A DNA stretch of 64,000 bases from Candidatus Thorarchaeota archaeon (GCA_029855935.1 JAGSHN010000030.1:1-64000); one strand, 5' to 3'. Shown: positions 44,575 through 53,723, counted from the stretch's first letter. The notes: a model not told the origin generated them from the letters alone. Made by a program: numbers and translations.

Positions 44575-45488
44575 TCCTCCGGAATGCCACCTGTGAGCTC
44601 CAGAAAGACGTGCTCAAGGGTGCGCGCCCTGGGAAATCTCTCTCTGAGTTCGGTCAGTGTACCCCGGCCCACCACGTCACCCTCGTGCATTATCACGAAC
44701 CTGTCGCACAGGCCCTCGGCCACCTCAAGAATGTGGGTGGAGAGGAGGATTGCAGAGCCCGTGTCACGCAGGTGTCTGAGGTGCCGCTTTAGGCTCCAGG
44801 CTCCTCTGGGGTCGAGACCGTATATCGGCTCGTCAAGAAGAAGGACGTACGGCGGCGGTCTGACAAAGATCCCTGCAAGGAGAGTCCTCTGGAGATTGCC
44901 CTTTGAGAGAGAGCCAATGTACGAGTCCAGAAACTCATCGAGCTGCAGCATCCGAGAGAAACGACTTGTTCGGATGATGGCAATGTGTCTCGGCACACCA
45001 TAGATCTTGGCGACAAACGTCAGGTATTCGCGGACACGAAGATTCTCATAGCATGTGGGCCTCTCGGGTATGTAGCCCAGCACACGCTTGGTCTCCGTCG
45101 AGTCCTCTCTCATATCAACGCCGTTCACCATCACGCTGCCACTTGTCGGGCGGATTATCCCGGCGATGGCCCGGAGTGTTGTCGTCTTGCCGGCACCGTT
45201 CGGTCCCACGAGGCCGACAATCTCCCCCGGCCGCACAGTAAGGTCAAGACTCTTGACCGCTGTTGTCGCCCCATACCTCTTCCTGAGTCCAATGACTGAC
45301 ACAGCCGGGTCTGAGAGGGGTCGACCTGTCTGGGCAGGCCGAGGCAGTGAGTCAAGAGCCTCCCTCACAAGACCGCGCAGCTCGGTCACAGTGACGTAGC
45401 GCGTAGAGAGAGGGACGTTCACTGTCTGTGCGAGCCGGCGAAGATCCTCAGCTCGCATCATCTCCAATGTCTCATCGACTGTCTCCAC
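44571..45488 (-). CDS. ABC transporter ATP-binding protein with N-terminal helical extension
   Basis: 305 residues. Residues 1-60 form an unusual helical segment ('MRAEDLRRLAQTVNVPLSTR', 'VTELRGLVREAL') that looks like a small SAP-type or adaptor domain. The ATPase follows: Walker A GPNGAGKT (95-102), signature LSKGN (194-198) and Walker B VLLLDEP (215-221), H-loop 'LLSTHILEVAE'. It energises the neighbouring permeases. It overlaps both neighbours (17 bases upstream, 4 downstream), so the three proteins are made together. Confidence 0.88.
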   Translation of the reverse strand: METVDETLEMMRAEDLRRLAQTVNVPLSTRYVTVTELRGLVREALDSLPRPAQTGRPLSDPAVSVIGLRKRYGATTAVKSLDLTVRPGEIVGLVGPNGAGKTTTLRAIAGIIRPTSGSVMVNGVDMREDSTETKRVLGYIPERPTCYENLRVREYLTFVAKIYGVPRHIAIIRTSRFSRMLQLDEFLDSYIGSLSKGNLQRTLLAGIFVRPPPYVLLLDEPIYGLDPRGAWSLKRHLRHLRDTGSAILLSTHILEVAEGLCDRFVIMHEGDVVGRGTLTELRERFPRARTLEHVFLELTGGIPEE

Positions 45489-46545
45489 GACGTTGAAGCC
45501 TCCGGCGTATCTTCCAGTATATCACGTACCACAACGGTACCTCTACGAGTTCTTCGCCCTCGGTGTGTTCGCGTTCAACACGGTAGGTGTTGAACCGCCA
45601 AGCAGCCAAGACGACCACGATCTGAAACAGGGGTACAGGCACAACTAGATATAGTATCTGACTGCTCGATATCAGAACCGCTGCTGCCCACGTGAAGTCT
45701 GGCAGCAGTGACAAGACCGTCACAAGCACAAGGAGAAGCGGACGGGATTCGTCCGACAGGAACAACCTGAGCTCCCTGACCACCAGCAGCATCAACACCA
45801 GGGTGATGGGTCCAAGGGGAGAGATCGCGGCCGCGCCAGCGGTGTAGGACAACGTCACAATCTTGGCGGCGCCAATGCTGTTCTCATAGTACCCAAGCCC
45901 CGCCCATAGTGAGAAGAAGACCAGCACACCAGGCCCAAGATGGGGGGCCTCAAGGAACATGAGGGAGCCGCTGAGAAAGAGAAGAACTCCGAGTAGCCGA
46001 CCAAGACTCACCACGGGAGCGGAAGAGGACATCTCGGTGTGTCTCAGGCGAAATCGTCCTCCAAGCCGAGATGGGATAACCCTCTGCGGAAAGGCCCTAT
46101 GAAGAACGGGCACCACAACCAGTGACCAGATCGCATAGGTACTCGTTCCGACAATCAGACCGAGAGTCTGAAACCCGAGTCCGCCTGCGTGTATCGTCTG
46201 CCTGAGCAGCGTGTATGCCAGAGCGAACAGACCAGTGAACATCAGCACTGCGACTACGCCGCCCATTCTCAGAGTCCTGTGTTCGCGGATACGACCGACA
46301 GCCAGTAGAGCCCAGAACACGAGAGCGGGAACCAAGAAGAGCAGCGTTAGCGCTAGGCCCCTCCAGTCCGGGACTCTCAGCGCAGGACGCTGAAGGTCCA
46401 GCACAAACTGGGTATCCAGTGTCACTAGCAGCCCATCAGGGCTTGACATCAAGTAGAGGCCGGTTGGAACAAGAAGAACAATCAGACCCCGGACACAGGC
46501 AGAGACAATCAGTCGGCTTCGGTCTGTGGCGCATGGCAGGCTCAT
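45472..46545 (-). CDS. Membrane protein of the ABC exporter operon
   Basis: 357 residues with about nine hydrophobic helices and a cytosolic C-terminus ('YWKIRRRLQRRGDSR'). It has no recognised family, but its overlap with the ATPase gene and shared promoter indicate that it is a second membrane subunit or a substrate-handling partner. ATG 46545 is preferred over GTG 46551. Confidence 0.7.
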   Translation of the reverse strand: MSLPCATDRSRLIVSACVRGLIVLLVPTGLYLMSSPDGLLVTLDTQFVLDLQRPALRVPDWRGLALTLLFLVPALVFWALLAVGRIREHRTLRMGGVVAVLMFTGLFALAYTLLRQTIHAGGLGFQTLGLIVGTSTYAIWSLVVVPVLHRAFPQRVIPSRLGGRFRLRHTEMSSSAPVVSLGRLLGVLLFLSGSLMFLEAPHLGPGVLVFFSLWAGLGYYENSIGAAKIVTLSYTAGAAAISPLGPITLVLMLLVVRELRLFLSDESRPLLLVLVTVLSLLPDFTWAAAVLISSSQILYLVVPVPLFQIVVVLAAWRFNTYRVEREHTEGEELVEVPLWYVIYWKIRRRLQRRGDSR

Positions 46546-46583
46546 CAGCACACCGTCTCCCGTTGCCTGTCAATCATCCTAAC

Positions 46584-46595
46584 CCACTTAAATTG
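46584..46595 (-). promoter_or_regulatory. Promoter of the ABC operon
   Basis: On the minus strand CAATTTAAGTGG lies about 40-50 bases before ATG 46545, a good TATA element. It overlaps the stop codon of sfsA, so the ABC operon can be transcribed separately from sfsA. Confidence 0.5.
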
Positions 46596-47334
46596 TTGAT
46601 GCTAGGAGGTCGCTGGGCGGACTCAGATGTACGGGGATGTGGCCCAAGAGATGCAGACTCCACTCCCTCAGCTCAGTCCTCAGAGCAATGGCCTCAAGGC
46701 CCCTCCTGACCGAGTCTCGAAAGGAGTCGCCGAACGCGGGGTCGGTTGGATCATTAGGAGCAAAGGCGTGTGCGTCCGGTCTCTGTACGACAAACACGAC
46801 TGCCACACGTTCTGCAACGCGCTGCTCAAGTGCCCTGGCAAGGTCGCGCAGGTGTCGTGCCCCGCGTGCCGTGACAGCATCTGGGAACAGGGCCCAGCCC
46901 GACACCACAAGAGTACAGGACTTCACCTCGACGAGGAATCGACCGCTCGGCCCTGATAGGAGAAAGTCTGCACGCCCCTCAAAGAGTCTTGGTTCAGGGA
47001 TCACGGTTTCGTAGTCGCCAAACTCGGGGAGGAGTCGCTCTTCGAATACCTGCTTCATGAACCTGTTCGGAAGCAATGAGTCAATCGACACAAGGACACC
47101 GTCGTGTTCCACCGCGACAACCGTGAATCCTGTCTTCCGTAGGACCGCGTTCTCCCGGCGCACCCAGACTCTCTTTCCGGGAGTCATGAGCTCGTGCATA
47201 CGCCCGGGATTCGGAACGTATGCGTAGTGGCGTTCGCCGTCGACCAAGACCACCGCGAGGAATCTATTCGGCCGGGTGACAAACGTGGCCCGAAGATGCT
47301 CCGGGGTCTCATCTCTCTCCGTCAAGCAGAACAC
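46588..47334 (-). CDS. sfsA: SfsA-family DNA/RNA nuclease-like protein
   Basis: About 248 residues. 'FVTRPNRFLAVVLVDGERHY', 'YVPNPGRMHELMTPGKRVWV', 'ADFLLSGPSGRFLVEVKSCT' and 'FPDAVTARGARHLRDL' are hallmarks of SfsA, an OB-fold plus nuclease-like fold (D...EVK) family thought to act on nucleic acids. The frame is open to ATG 47397, but a minus-strand TATA-like ATTAATAA at 47366-47373 argues for GTG 47334 or TTG 47325, which also fits the family length. Confidence 0.85.
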   Translation of the reverse strand: MFCLTERDETPEHLRATFVTRPNRFLAVVLVDGERHYAYVPNPGRMHELMTPGKRVWVRRENAVLRKTGFTVVAVEHDGVLVSIDSLLPNRFMKQVFEERLLPEFGDYETVIPEPRLFEGRADFLLSGPSGRFLVEVKSCTLVVSGWALFPDAVTARGARHLRDLARALEQRVAERVAVVFVVQRPDAHAFAPNDPTDPAFGDSFRDSVRRGLEAIALRTELREWSLHLLGHIPVHLSPPSDLLASTI

Positions 47335-47572
47335 CCAATGGACCAAGGAAGGCCCTGCAGTGATTATTAATCCTCCCTCCCCACAGGAGCGTGACATCGC
47401 GTTCTTTCAACCCAAGAAGAAACATACTATCACCTCCCAAAAAGACCCAAATAGCAGTGGGCCGGATATTGGCACCGTAGGTGCCAACGTTTGCCAGTAG
47501 CTGCAGAGGGACCGCTACAGTCACCACCGAAGCAGTTGGACTGAAGGCCAATCGAGACGGGGAAGGACGGAT

Positions 47573-48838
47573 ATGGAGCACGGCAAGAGAACAGAGTTTC
47601 GGGAATGGCTTGAGTCAGAAGAGGCCGCCCTTGTGCCCTCAAATGAGCAGGTTCTTTTCATTCTGAACCGTTTCTCGGGCCTAGCGCCCTACACTCACGA
47701 GTTTGTTCCTGTCCAGAGCGACTCTCAGATTCTCTCCGGATTCGTGTCGGCGCTGGGTAGTTTCATGGGCGAGATGACGGGAAAGAGGGCTGGCCAGTGG
47801 AGAACGGTCTATGGGGAAGAGACAACAATGATTGTCGAGAATGGCGAGTGGGCCAGCGGGGTCCTCGCTGTCAGGAGAGACACAACTGAGGCAAGGAGCA
47901 AGTTGCGTGCGGTGGTGGAGGAGTTTGAGGTGACCTTTGAGACGTTGCGGGACTCTGACGATATTCAGGGGTCCCTCTTCTACGACTTCGACGGGTTTGT
48001 GAAGCGGATCTTCACCAGCGACAAGATATCTGCAAGAACCCTGATTGCGGGCATTGACAGGTCACGTCCGCTGTCTGAACAGTTGACGCCCAGTATGAGG
48101 TTCAAGGTCACAAGCTTCTTGGAGCAAGTCACAGAGTGGCAGTCTGTGTCTGAGGCTGCGGCCAACCAGGGGATTCCTGTAGACGAGGCGATTGACATAG
48201 TGGCAGCAGCCTATTGGGATCGACTGGTGACCATACTTGAGGTCCCAAGCGACGAGGATATCCTCGCCCCTTCACAGGATTCGCGGAGCATAGTGTTTGC
48301 AGCTGGCAATCCGTTTGCCCTCTCGCCTGACACGCTGCGATTCATAGGCGCCCTGGACGGTCGACACACTGTGCGGCAGATGTTTCAATCCCTTCAGGTA
48401 GAATCGGAAGAGGCAGTTCTTCTGGAACTGGGCTATCTATTGAATCACGGAATCCTACAGAGGATCTCTGTCGAGGGGAAGCTCTCACTTGTGATCGAGT
48501 GTATGGCAAACCGTGCTATGCGAGTTATCGTGGAGCGTACGGGATTTGAAGATGCAAAGAAGATACTGGATGAGATAGTGAGAGAGAACGTCGGACGAAT
48601 CCCCTGGATATCCTATGTTCGCATATCTGAAGAGGAGGGGATATTCTATCCCCGAGAGTCGTCTCTCGACCCTCGCGACATCGACCAGATTGCCGATGCG
48701 CTTGAGTGTGTCGCAGCAGGGATAATCCCTGTCGCAGCCGCAGTCCTTCACGAGAACGATGAGCAGACCCTGAGGTCAAAGATGCAGAGTGAGTGCGAGA
48801 AGCGGCTCCAAGGAATCCTCTCAAACATCGTGATGTAG
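47573..48838 (+). CDS. Longin/roadblock-like protein, relative of the gene at 17666
   Basis: 421 residues. About 25-125 has the longin/roadblock-like pattern ('EQVLFILNRFSGLAPYTHEF', 'LSGFVSALGSFMGEM', 'MIVENGEWASGVLAVRR'). A central 'DGRHTVRQMFQSLQVESEEA' module recalls 'DGRTTVGEIVKRL' in the protein at 17666. A second roadblock-like fold may form the C-terminus (330-415). ATG 47573 follows GGAAGGACGG. The following gene is a histidine kinase 183 bases away. A role in regulating small GTPases is inferred. Confidence 0.6.
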   Translation: MEHGKRTEFREWLESEEAALVPSNEQVLFILNRFSGLAPYTHEFVPVQSDSQILSGFVSALGSFMGEMTGKRAGQWRTVYGEETTMIVENGEWASGVLAVRRDTTEARSKLRAVVEEFEVTFETLRDSDDIQGSLFYDFDGFVKRIFTSDKISARTLIAGIDRSRPLSEQLTPSMRFKVTSFLEQVTEWQSVSEAAANQGIPVDEAIDIVAAAYWDRLVTILEVPSDEDILAPSQDSRSIVFAAGNPFALSPDTLRFIGALDGRHTVRQMFQSLQVESEEAVLLELGYLLNHGILQRISVEGKLSLVIECMANRAMRVIVERTGFEDAKKILDEIVRENVGRIPWISYVRISEEEGIFYPRESSLDPRDIDQIADALECVAAGIIPVAAAVLHENDEQTLRSKMQSECEKRLQGILSNIVM

Positions 48839-49021
48839 TCCCAACCAATCCCTGTCGGGTCCGTGTGTCCGGACATCGAGAAGACGCAGGGCTTAAATGG
48901 CGCTCTGCACTCAAGTCTATTTCTGGTTGGGCCACCCTGAGAGGCTATGGGGAACTGTGGGCGTAGACTCTGAACAACACCGGGTGAAGACTGGAAGATC
49001 AAGTCTAGTGGCGGGACACCT

Positions 49022-50752
49022 ATGCTGGCTCCTGTGATCAAGGCTCTGCCGTTCGGCATTGCCGTATTCGACAGCGGCGGTAGGCTGCACTTGGCCAACA
49101 GCAGATGGTGCAGGCTCTTTGGAGTCAAGGAACGCGACGCAAGAAGCCTTGTTCTAAAAGACCTTCACGGCGACGGCCCCCTTGAGAGAGTACGTTCCCT
49201 ATTTCTTCTTTTCGAGCAGCGTCCCAGCGAGGAACATGCTCCGATCAACTTGGAGAGCAGCGATGACCACACTGGGCCAATCACGGTATTTCCCTTGCAG
49301 AGCGAAGGCTCCTTCCACGGGCTACTCGTGATGGAGGATGTCCCACGCGGAATCGTCTCCAAGCTGGAGGCAACGTTTAGTGGAATCGTCGGTTCGGCAG
49401 TTGTGGTTCACAGGCCTGATGGTAAGATCGTGTACGCCACTCCAGAGTTGGCGGCAATGGTTGGAATTGGCCAAGATGAGATACTCCAGAAGGACATAAC
49501 AGACCTTGAATATGGCCTCACGAAGAGACGGCTTGCAGACAGGCTCAAGAGACTCAGACAGAAGGGCGGACAGATGACGTTCCGGACAAGGATTGTGAGC
49601 CGTGCTGGCAACAACATTCCCTGCCGAGCGAAAGACCTGTGCCTTGGTGTGGACACAATGAGTCTCATCATCAGTATGTTCACACCAACCCGAGCGCAGG
49701 ACCAGCTTCTACTCCGTCCGGTCTACTCTGAGCTCGCAGGACGTGCCTTCGAGGCCATTCCACTGCCAGCATTCGTGTGGGAACGCGTGAAAGGCCAGAC
49801 TGTGCTGAGGATGTACAACAGGGCCGCCTACGAGTTCACCGACGGCAGGATTGCCAACTACACAGGGTTGCCAGTGGGCAGAATCTTTCCAAGAATGCCT
49901 GAGATTGACAGTGCAATCACGCATACTCTTGAGACCCATCATCCTATTGGTGGTGAGATACCGTGTGCGTGCAATGCCCTCGGGATGAACGGAATCTTCG
50001 TCTTCTCGTTTTCGTGGCTTGCTCCGAAGACCGTTCTCATGACTGTGATGGACATCACCCGCCACATCAGGACGCAACGTCGGCTTGAGCGTCAGACCAA
50101 GGAGCTGAGCGCATTTGCCCATGATGTCAACCACGATGTGAAGAACCTCTTGCAGCAGATACTGATAGAGGTGGACCTTCTCACCGAGGACCACGACCGT
50201 TCTCGGGCCGAGCGCGTAGTCGAGCTTGTGGGCAAGATCACAAGGGTCCTCCAAGAGTCTGTCGAACTGGCAGATGCAGGTCAGATCATTGGAAGACCGG
50301 TGGTCACACCGCTGGAGCGACTTGTCAGAGAGGCCTCAGAACTCCTCGGCCTCCCGCCTCGAGCCGTGAGTATGAACGCCTTGCCGACTGTGAGATGCGA
50401 CCCCTCACGCATATTGAGGGTGTTCCTCAACCTGTTCTCAAACGCCATCCAGCACGGCAAGGCAAGAAGCATTCGAGTGAGATGGTATCCGTCCTCCAGG
50501 CGCCTCACTGTTTCAAATGACGGCGTGCTTGTGGACGAGGAGATTCGCAGGAAGATGTTCCGCGAGCGGGTGTCGAGTGACAGACAGGGCGGAAGAGGGC
50601 TTCTCATTGTCCGACGGATAATTGATGCTCACGGCTGGTCGATACGCCTGCTCGATACAAAGAGGACTACTTTTGAGATCAGGATTCCGGCACACGCAAT
50701 CGTAGATGATAGGAAAAAGGCTGCTTCGGAAGGCGAGCCTGAAGAGAAGTGA
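49022..50752 (+). CDS. Cytosolic multi-PAS sensor histidine kinase
   Basis: 576 residues, no membrane helix. Three PAS-like domains lie at about 1-110, 120-230 and 240-355 ('LPFGIAVFDSGGRLHLANSR', 'AVVVHRPDGKIVYATPELAA'). The His region is 'FAHDVNHDVKNLLQQILIEV', followed by N-box 'NLFSNAIQHG' and the shortened 'GRGLLIVRRIIDAHG' G2 box. No response regulator is nearby; archaeal kinases of this kind often act with unlinked regulators. Ends 128 bases before a convergent TusA gene, across a hairpin region. Confidence 0.85.
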   Translation: MLAPVIKALPFGIAVFDSGGRLHLANSRWCRLFGVKERDARSLVLKDLHGDGPLERVRSLFLLFEQRPSEEHAPINLESSDDHTGPITVFPLQSEGSFHGLLVMEDVPRGIVSKLEATFSGIVGSAVVVHRPDGKIVYATPELAAMVGIGQDEILQKDITDLEYGLTKRRLADRLKRLRQKGGQMTFRTRIVSRAGNNIPCRAKDLCLGVDTMSLIISMFTPTRAQDQLLLRPVYSELAGRAFEAIPLPAFVWERVKGQTVLRMYNRAAYEFTDGRIANYTGLPVGRIFPRMPEIDSAITHTLETHHPIGGEIPCACNALGMNGIFVFSFSWLAPKTVLMTVMDITRHIRTQRRLERQTKELSAFAHDVNHDVKNLLQQILIEVDLLTEDHDRSRAERVVELVGKITRVLQESVELADAGQIIGRPVVTPLERLVREASELLGLPPRAVSMNALPTVRCDPSRILRVFLNLFSNAIQHGKARSIRVRWYPSSRRLTVSNDGVLVDEEIRRKMFRERVSSDRQGGRGLLIVRRIIDAHGWSIRLLDTKRTTFEIRIPAHAIVDDRKKAASEGEPEEK

Positions 50753-50799
50753 TTGGACCGTATCCCTCAATGCCCTCAATGGTGGATATGGGTCAAGCG

Positions 50800-50850
50800 G
50801 GAATCAGGGCCCTCCGAGGACCCTGATTCCGCGAGGAATCGTTTTGTCTT
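50800..50850. terminator. Overlapping hairpins between convergent genes
   Basis: GGAATCAGGG (50800-50809) pairs perfectly with CCCTGATTCC (50821-50830) across an 11-base loop. The second arm can instead pair through GATTCC (50825-50830) with GGAATC (50835-50840), followed by GTTTTGTCTT. The two hairpins exclude each other. Position between two convergent stops suggests a bidirectional terminator. Confidence 0.55.
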
Positions 50851-50880
50851 CCCCGTGGCATTGCCAGGGGCGTCCGCGGT

Positions 50881-51120
50881 CTACTTGGTCCTCTTGATGA
50901 ACCAGATGAACTTGCCGTCCTCCTCGTTCATCCCGAGGATCTCGTGGCCGGTACGTTCCGCCCATGCCGGGAAGTCCTTCTTGGTCCCGATGTCAGTGGC
51001 TATGACTTTCAGGACCTGCCCGACCTCCACATTCTGAATCTCCTTCTTCAGCTTCAGTACGGGCATCGGACATCGAAGGCCTGATGCGTCAAATTCTCTC
51101 GCAAACTCGTAGTCGGTCAT
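50881..51120 (-). CDS. TusA/SirA-like sulfur carrier protein
   Basis: 79 residues with 'DASGLRCPMPVLKLKKEIQN' (the CPxP motif of TusA) and the beta-alpha-beta-alpha-beta-beta fold pattern. TusA proteins carry persulfide sulfur between enzymes. ATG 51120 is preferred; a longer frame to 51138 exists. A minus-strand TATA-like CGAATAATAG at about 51150-51160 precedes it. A second TusA relative is at 52421, and DsrE-like proteins are at 51719 and 58843, so sulfur trafficking is a theme here. Confidence 0.85.
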   Translation of the reverse strand: MTDYEFAREFDASGLRCPMPVLKLKKEIQNVEVGQVLKVIATDIGTKKDFPAWAERTGHEILGMNEEDGKFIWFIKRTK

Positions 51121-51307
51121 TGTGCATCGTCGTCGCACGCCAGCTGAGCCCTATTATTCGTTTTCGTATGTGAAATGTCAATTTTTGAAATCGTCATCAG
51201 GTGATTGAGTTCGGTTGCAGGCTGTAAGAGTCGCGCCTCCAAAATGTGCTAGTTTCGTCAGACTTATCTGGATGATTGGCGGACTCCGAACACCTAGGTG
51301 AAGAGCT

Positions 51308-51703
51308 ATGGCAGTCTTCCAATTGCTACTACTTGTTCTGGTAGGACTGGCCATCGGGACAATGTTCTCGGGTTTCATGCTTGCCCGTAGAATGGGAATG
51401 TTCCTGATGATGCAGGTGATGATGTTGATGCTGTCGATGTTTGTGGCGTTCGGCGCCCTTGCTGTTGGGCTGCTCCTTCCGCCGCAGGTCCCTGCTCAAT
51501 TCGACCTTCTGCATCTCATCCTGATTGTCGACCTGATCCTTGTGCTCCTCGCTCTGCTGATGGAGTTCGGTCAAGTCGTCCCAATCTTGATGAAGACTAT
51601 GCAGGGCGCACCAATGCACAGCAGCCACATCACAAACCTGCTCGTGCTGTTCTTTCTGCTACTCGGGCTTGTGATGTACTACCCGATCCTAGCAGTCCTA
51701 TAG
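51308..51703 (+). CDS. Small four-helix membrane protein
   Basis: 131 residues, nearly all hydrophobic: helices at about 3-25, 30-55, 65-88 and 108-128. The second is strikingly methionine-rich (RRMGMFLMMQVMMLMLSMF). No family recognised. It precedes the DsrE-like gene by 15 bases, so it may anchor or supply that protein, for instance in moving a sulfur compound or metal; this is inference from context. Confidence 0.65.
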   Translation: MAVFQLLLLVLVGLAIGTMFSGFMLARRMGMFLMMQVMMLMLSMFVAFGALAVGLLLPPQVPAQFDLLHLILIVDLILVLLALLMEFGQVVPILMKTMQGAPMHSSHITNLLVLFFLLLGLVMYYPILAVL

Positions 51704-51718
51704 GAGGATGAAGAGAGA

Positions 51719-52081
51719 ATGCCATCACTGTATATCATTGGTCAGTGGGGCCCTGAGGCCGCCGAGCGCTGCTACGGACCATTCGTGACTGGGACTACCG
51801 CTCAGGCACAGGAGATTGATGTCACCATCTTCCTGATGATGGACGCCGTCTGGCTCGTCAAGAAGGGTGTGCCTGAGAAGATCAAGGCTCCGGGATTCCC
51901 GCCCCTGCCGGAACTCATCGACGCGTTTCTTGAGGCTGGTGGGAAGATTCAGGTCTGTTCGAACTCTGCAGAGTTCAGAGGTCTGAGCGAGAAGGACCTC
52001 TATGATGAGCGGATCGAGATTGCCGGAGCGGCCACCATGGTGGACGGTATCTTCAAGCACGACCGGTACATTGCGTTCTAG
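51719..52081 (+). CDS. DsrE-family protein
   Basis: 120 residues. The DsrE-like fold is seen in 'LYIIGQWGPEAAERCYGPF', 'IDVTIFLMMDAVWLVKKGVP' and 'LIDAFLEAGGKIQVCSNSAE', where the Cys (about 80) is in the position of the sulfur-binding Cys of the family. It probably accepts persulfide from TusA-like carriers. GGAGGATGAAGAGAG before ATG 51719 is a strong ribosome-binding site. It follows the Met-rich membrane protein and ends at a hairpin terminator. Confidence 0.82.
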   Translation: MPSLYIIGQWGPEAAERCYGPFVTGTTAQAQEIDVTIFLMMDAVWLVKKGVPEKIKAPGFPPLPELIDAFLEAGGKIQVCSNSAEFRGLSEKDLYDERIEIAGAATMVDGIFKHDRYIAF

Positions 52082-52089
52082 GGGATGCT

Positions 52090-52121
52090 GGGCCAATCGG
52101 CCCCTCCTCTATCCTATTTTT
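52090..52121 (+). terminator. Hairpin terminator with T-run after the DsrE-like gene
   Basis: GGGCC (52090-52094) and GGCCC (52099-52103) form a stem with a 4-base loop, followed by a pyrimidine tract ending in TATTTTT (52115-52121). It begins 9 bases after the stop codon at 52079-52081. Confidence 0.55.
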
Positions 52122-52420
52122 CTCGGAATTGCAGTCGACCCAGAGAAGAGTCTGATTGTGGCGCTCTCCTCAGACCGATGAGCATCTCTGACTCAGAGAC
52201 GATACCCGTCGGGAGTGCACGCCGTTCAAACCATGTTCGTCAGAGGTCACGTGAGGCCTCTGGATTGGGCTGCCAATGATCGTCACTCAGGTCCGTGTTC
52301 TTGACGACGCGGCCACGAGGAGGGTGCTCGCACCGTGTGGAGCCAATAGAAATAGTTGGTGGGACGCTCTTCCGACCCGGGCATAGCCGCGTCAGAGGAG
52401 CGACCCGCTCGGCAGTGCGA
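52122..52420. other. Intergenic sequence without recognised feature
   Basis: Nothing recognisable lies between the terminator and the end of the minus-strand TusA gene. Short open frames in both directions do not look like protein. With the terminator the gene-free stretch is about 340 bases. Confidence 0.4.
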
Positions 52421-52654
52421 CTACTTCACGCACTCGAAGTACAGTGCCCACTCGCCGTCATCAATCTCCTCGACACCAAGGAACTTGTTCTTCGTCTTTG
52501 CGATCTCTCTCTGAACAGAGTCCACCGCGGGTGGATGGTCAATCAGGACCTTAAGTACGGTCCCCGGTGCCAGCTTCATCAGAGTCTGTTTCGTGCGCAA
52601 AGCCGGGTAGGGACACACTTGTCCCCGCACATCAAGCTCTTCATCATAGTCCAT
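52421..52654 (-). CDS. TusA-like sulfur carrier of the hdr operon
   Basis: 77 residues with 'LDVRGQVCPYPALRTKQTLM', the CPxP motif, and the small two-layer fold of TusA. ATG 52654 is chosen because GGAGGT stands 9-14 bases before it; ATG 52672 is also in frame. It is the last gene of the minus-strand Hdr operon, 28 bases after the FrhB-like gene. It probably carries sulfur to or from the Hdr complex together with the DsrE protein at the operon's head. The second copy at 50881 is divergent. Confidence 0.85.
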   Translation of the reverse strand: MDYDEELDVRGQVCPYPALRTKQTLMKLAPGTVLKVLIDHPPAVDSVQREIAKTKNKFLGVEEIDDGEWALYFECVK

Positions 52655-52682
52655 CTTTCTGTCTACCTCCATTATGTCTTCT

Positions 52683-53723
52683 CTATTCCTTCAGCGACCA
52701 CGCGAGGCGATAGGGATCGCTTGGATCCTCCAGTAGCTCCACAGCACCCTCCTGTTGGAGAACAAGAAGGTGGTAGTGGACCTTCTCGGGTGGCGCCTCC
52801 AGTCGTTGAGCTATCTCGACTGTGGTGGCCTCACCAACGGCCGAGAGTTCGCTCGCAATCCTCTCGCGCAGAGGCCTCTTGACCTCCGCTGGAGTGCGTT
52901 TGGCCTTACGTGCCTGAGATGCAGTGACCCTTGAGTAGTCAGCCTCACCAATCTCGAAGAGTCCTGCCCCCAGTGCCTGATCAAGCACGGCCTTCCCGCG
53001 CTCCGTCAGTGCGATGACTGTCGTATAGCCCTTCTTGCTGCCCGCAAAGCCGCAAGAGATATCGGCATGCGTGGCCACAAAGTCCGTGCAGTACTCGCAG
53101 GGCGTCATCTTTGTGGTCTTGCCGTCATCCGTCTTCCGCATGTTGTTGGAACAGAACAGGCCAATCTTGAGTACACTAATGCCAAGAGTCTCCTCCCAAC
53201 GCGACACCCCACGTAGCTCGCACGGCAGCCCGACCACTGCGAGTCTACCACGCGTGTCGCGCTGATGCCGGATGAGATGCTCCATCACGCCGCTCGGAGA
53301 GTATCTGGTCCCGGCTAGGGAGGGTATGTCGTCCGCCTTCTCGACGACCATAGGCTCAGGTGAGTACTTCTCTCCCGTCACCCCCACCACAGCATCGACA
53401 TCGCCGTTCTCGAGAAGGAACTTGAACAGTGTCGTCACAAAGCCGCCATTCGATGCACTCTCCAAGATCGCCTCGTCTTTGGAGCGGACCGAGACGACCG
53501 CAAGAGGCTCCTCGATCTCAGCGGGTACCTGTTCGGGGTGTGCCTGTGGACAGATGTCAAAACATCGTCCGCAATGGTCGGCACCGCGTCGCAGGATGCA
53601 TTTGCCCGTCAGAGTCGGTACGCCGTCCTTCATTGTGATGGACTTGCAGGTACCAACGCATAGGCCGCAGCCCTCGCACAGGCCGCGGTCAATCACCTGT
53701 TCCTTAAGCAGATCGAAGCTCAC
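52683..53723 (-). CDS. FrhB/F420-dehydrogenase beta-type subunit fused to a winged helix
   Basis: About 346 residues. 'GLCEGCGLCVGTC' and 'HCGRCFDICPQ' form an N-terminal ferredoxin part. The FrhB-type flavin/F420 domain follows ('SASNGGFVTTLFKFLLENGD', 'GTRYSPSGVMEHLIRHQ', 'VVGLPCELRGV', 'GLFCSNNM'). The last 65 residues ('RERIASELSAVGEATTVEIA', 'EKVHYHLLVLQQEGAVELLE') look like an ArsR-type winged helix, unusual for an enzyme. GTG 53723 is preceded by GGGAG; ATG 53753 is the alternative. It would pass electrons between F420 or a ferredoxin and the Hdr complex. Confidence 0.82.
   Translation of the reverse strand: MSFDLLKEQVIDRGLCEGCGLCVGTCKSITMKDGVPTLTGKCILRRGADHCGRCFDICPQAHPEQVPAEIEEPLAVVSVRSKDEAILESASNGGFVTTLFKFLLENGDVDAVVGVTGEKYSPEPMVVEKADDIPSLAGTRYSPSGVMEHLIRHQRDTRGRLAVVGLPCELRGVSRWEETLGISVLKIGLFCSNNMRKTDDGKTTKMTPCEYCTDFVATHADISCGFAGSKKGYTTVIALTERGKAVLDQALGAGLFEIGEADYSRVTASQARKAKRTPAEVKRPLRERIASELSAVGEATTVEIAQRLEAPPEKVHYHLLVLQQEGAVELLEDPSDPYRLAWSLKE

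Noticed and set aside
52295-52882. 195-codon plus-strand frame
   Set aside because: It is antisense to the TusA and FrhB-type genes of the hdr operon and has no protein-like pattern.
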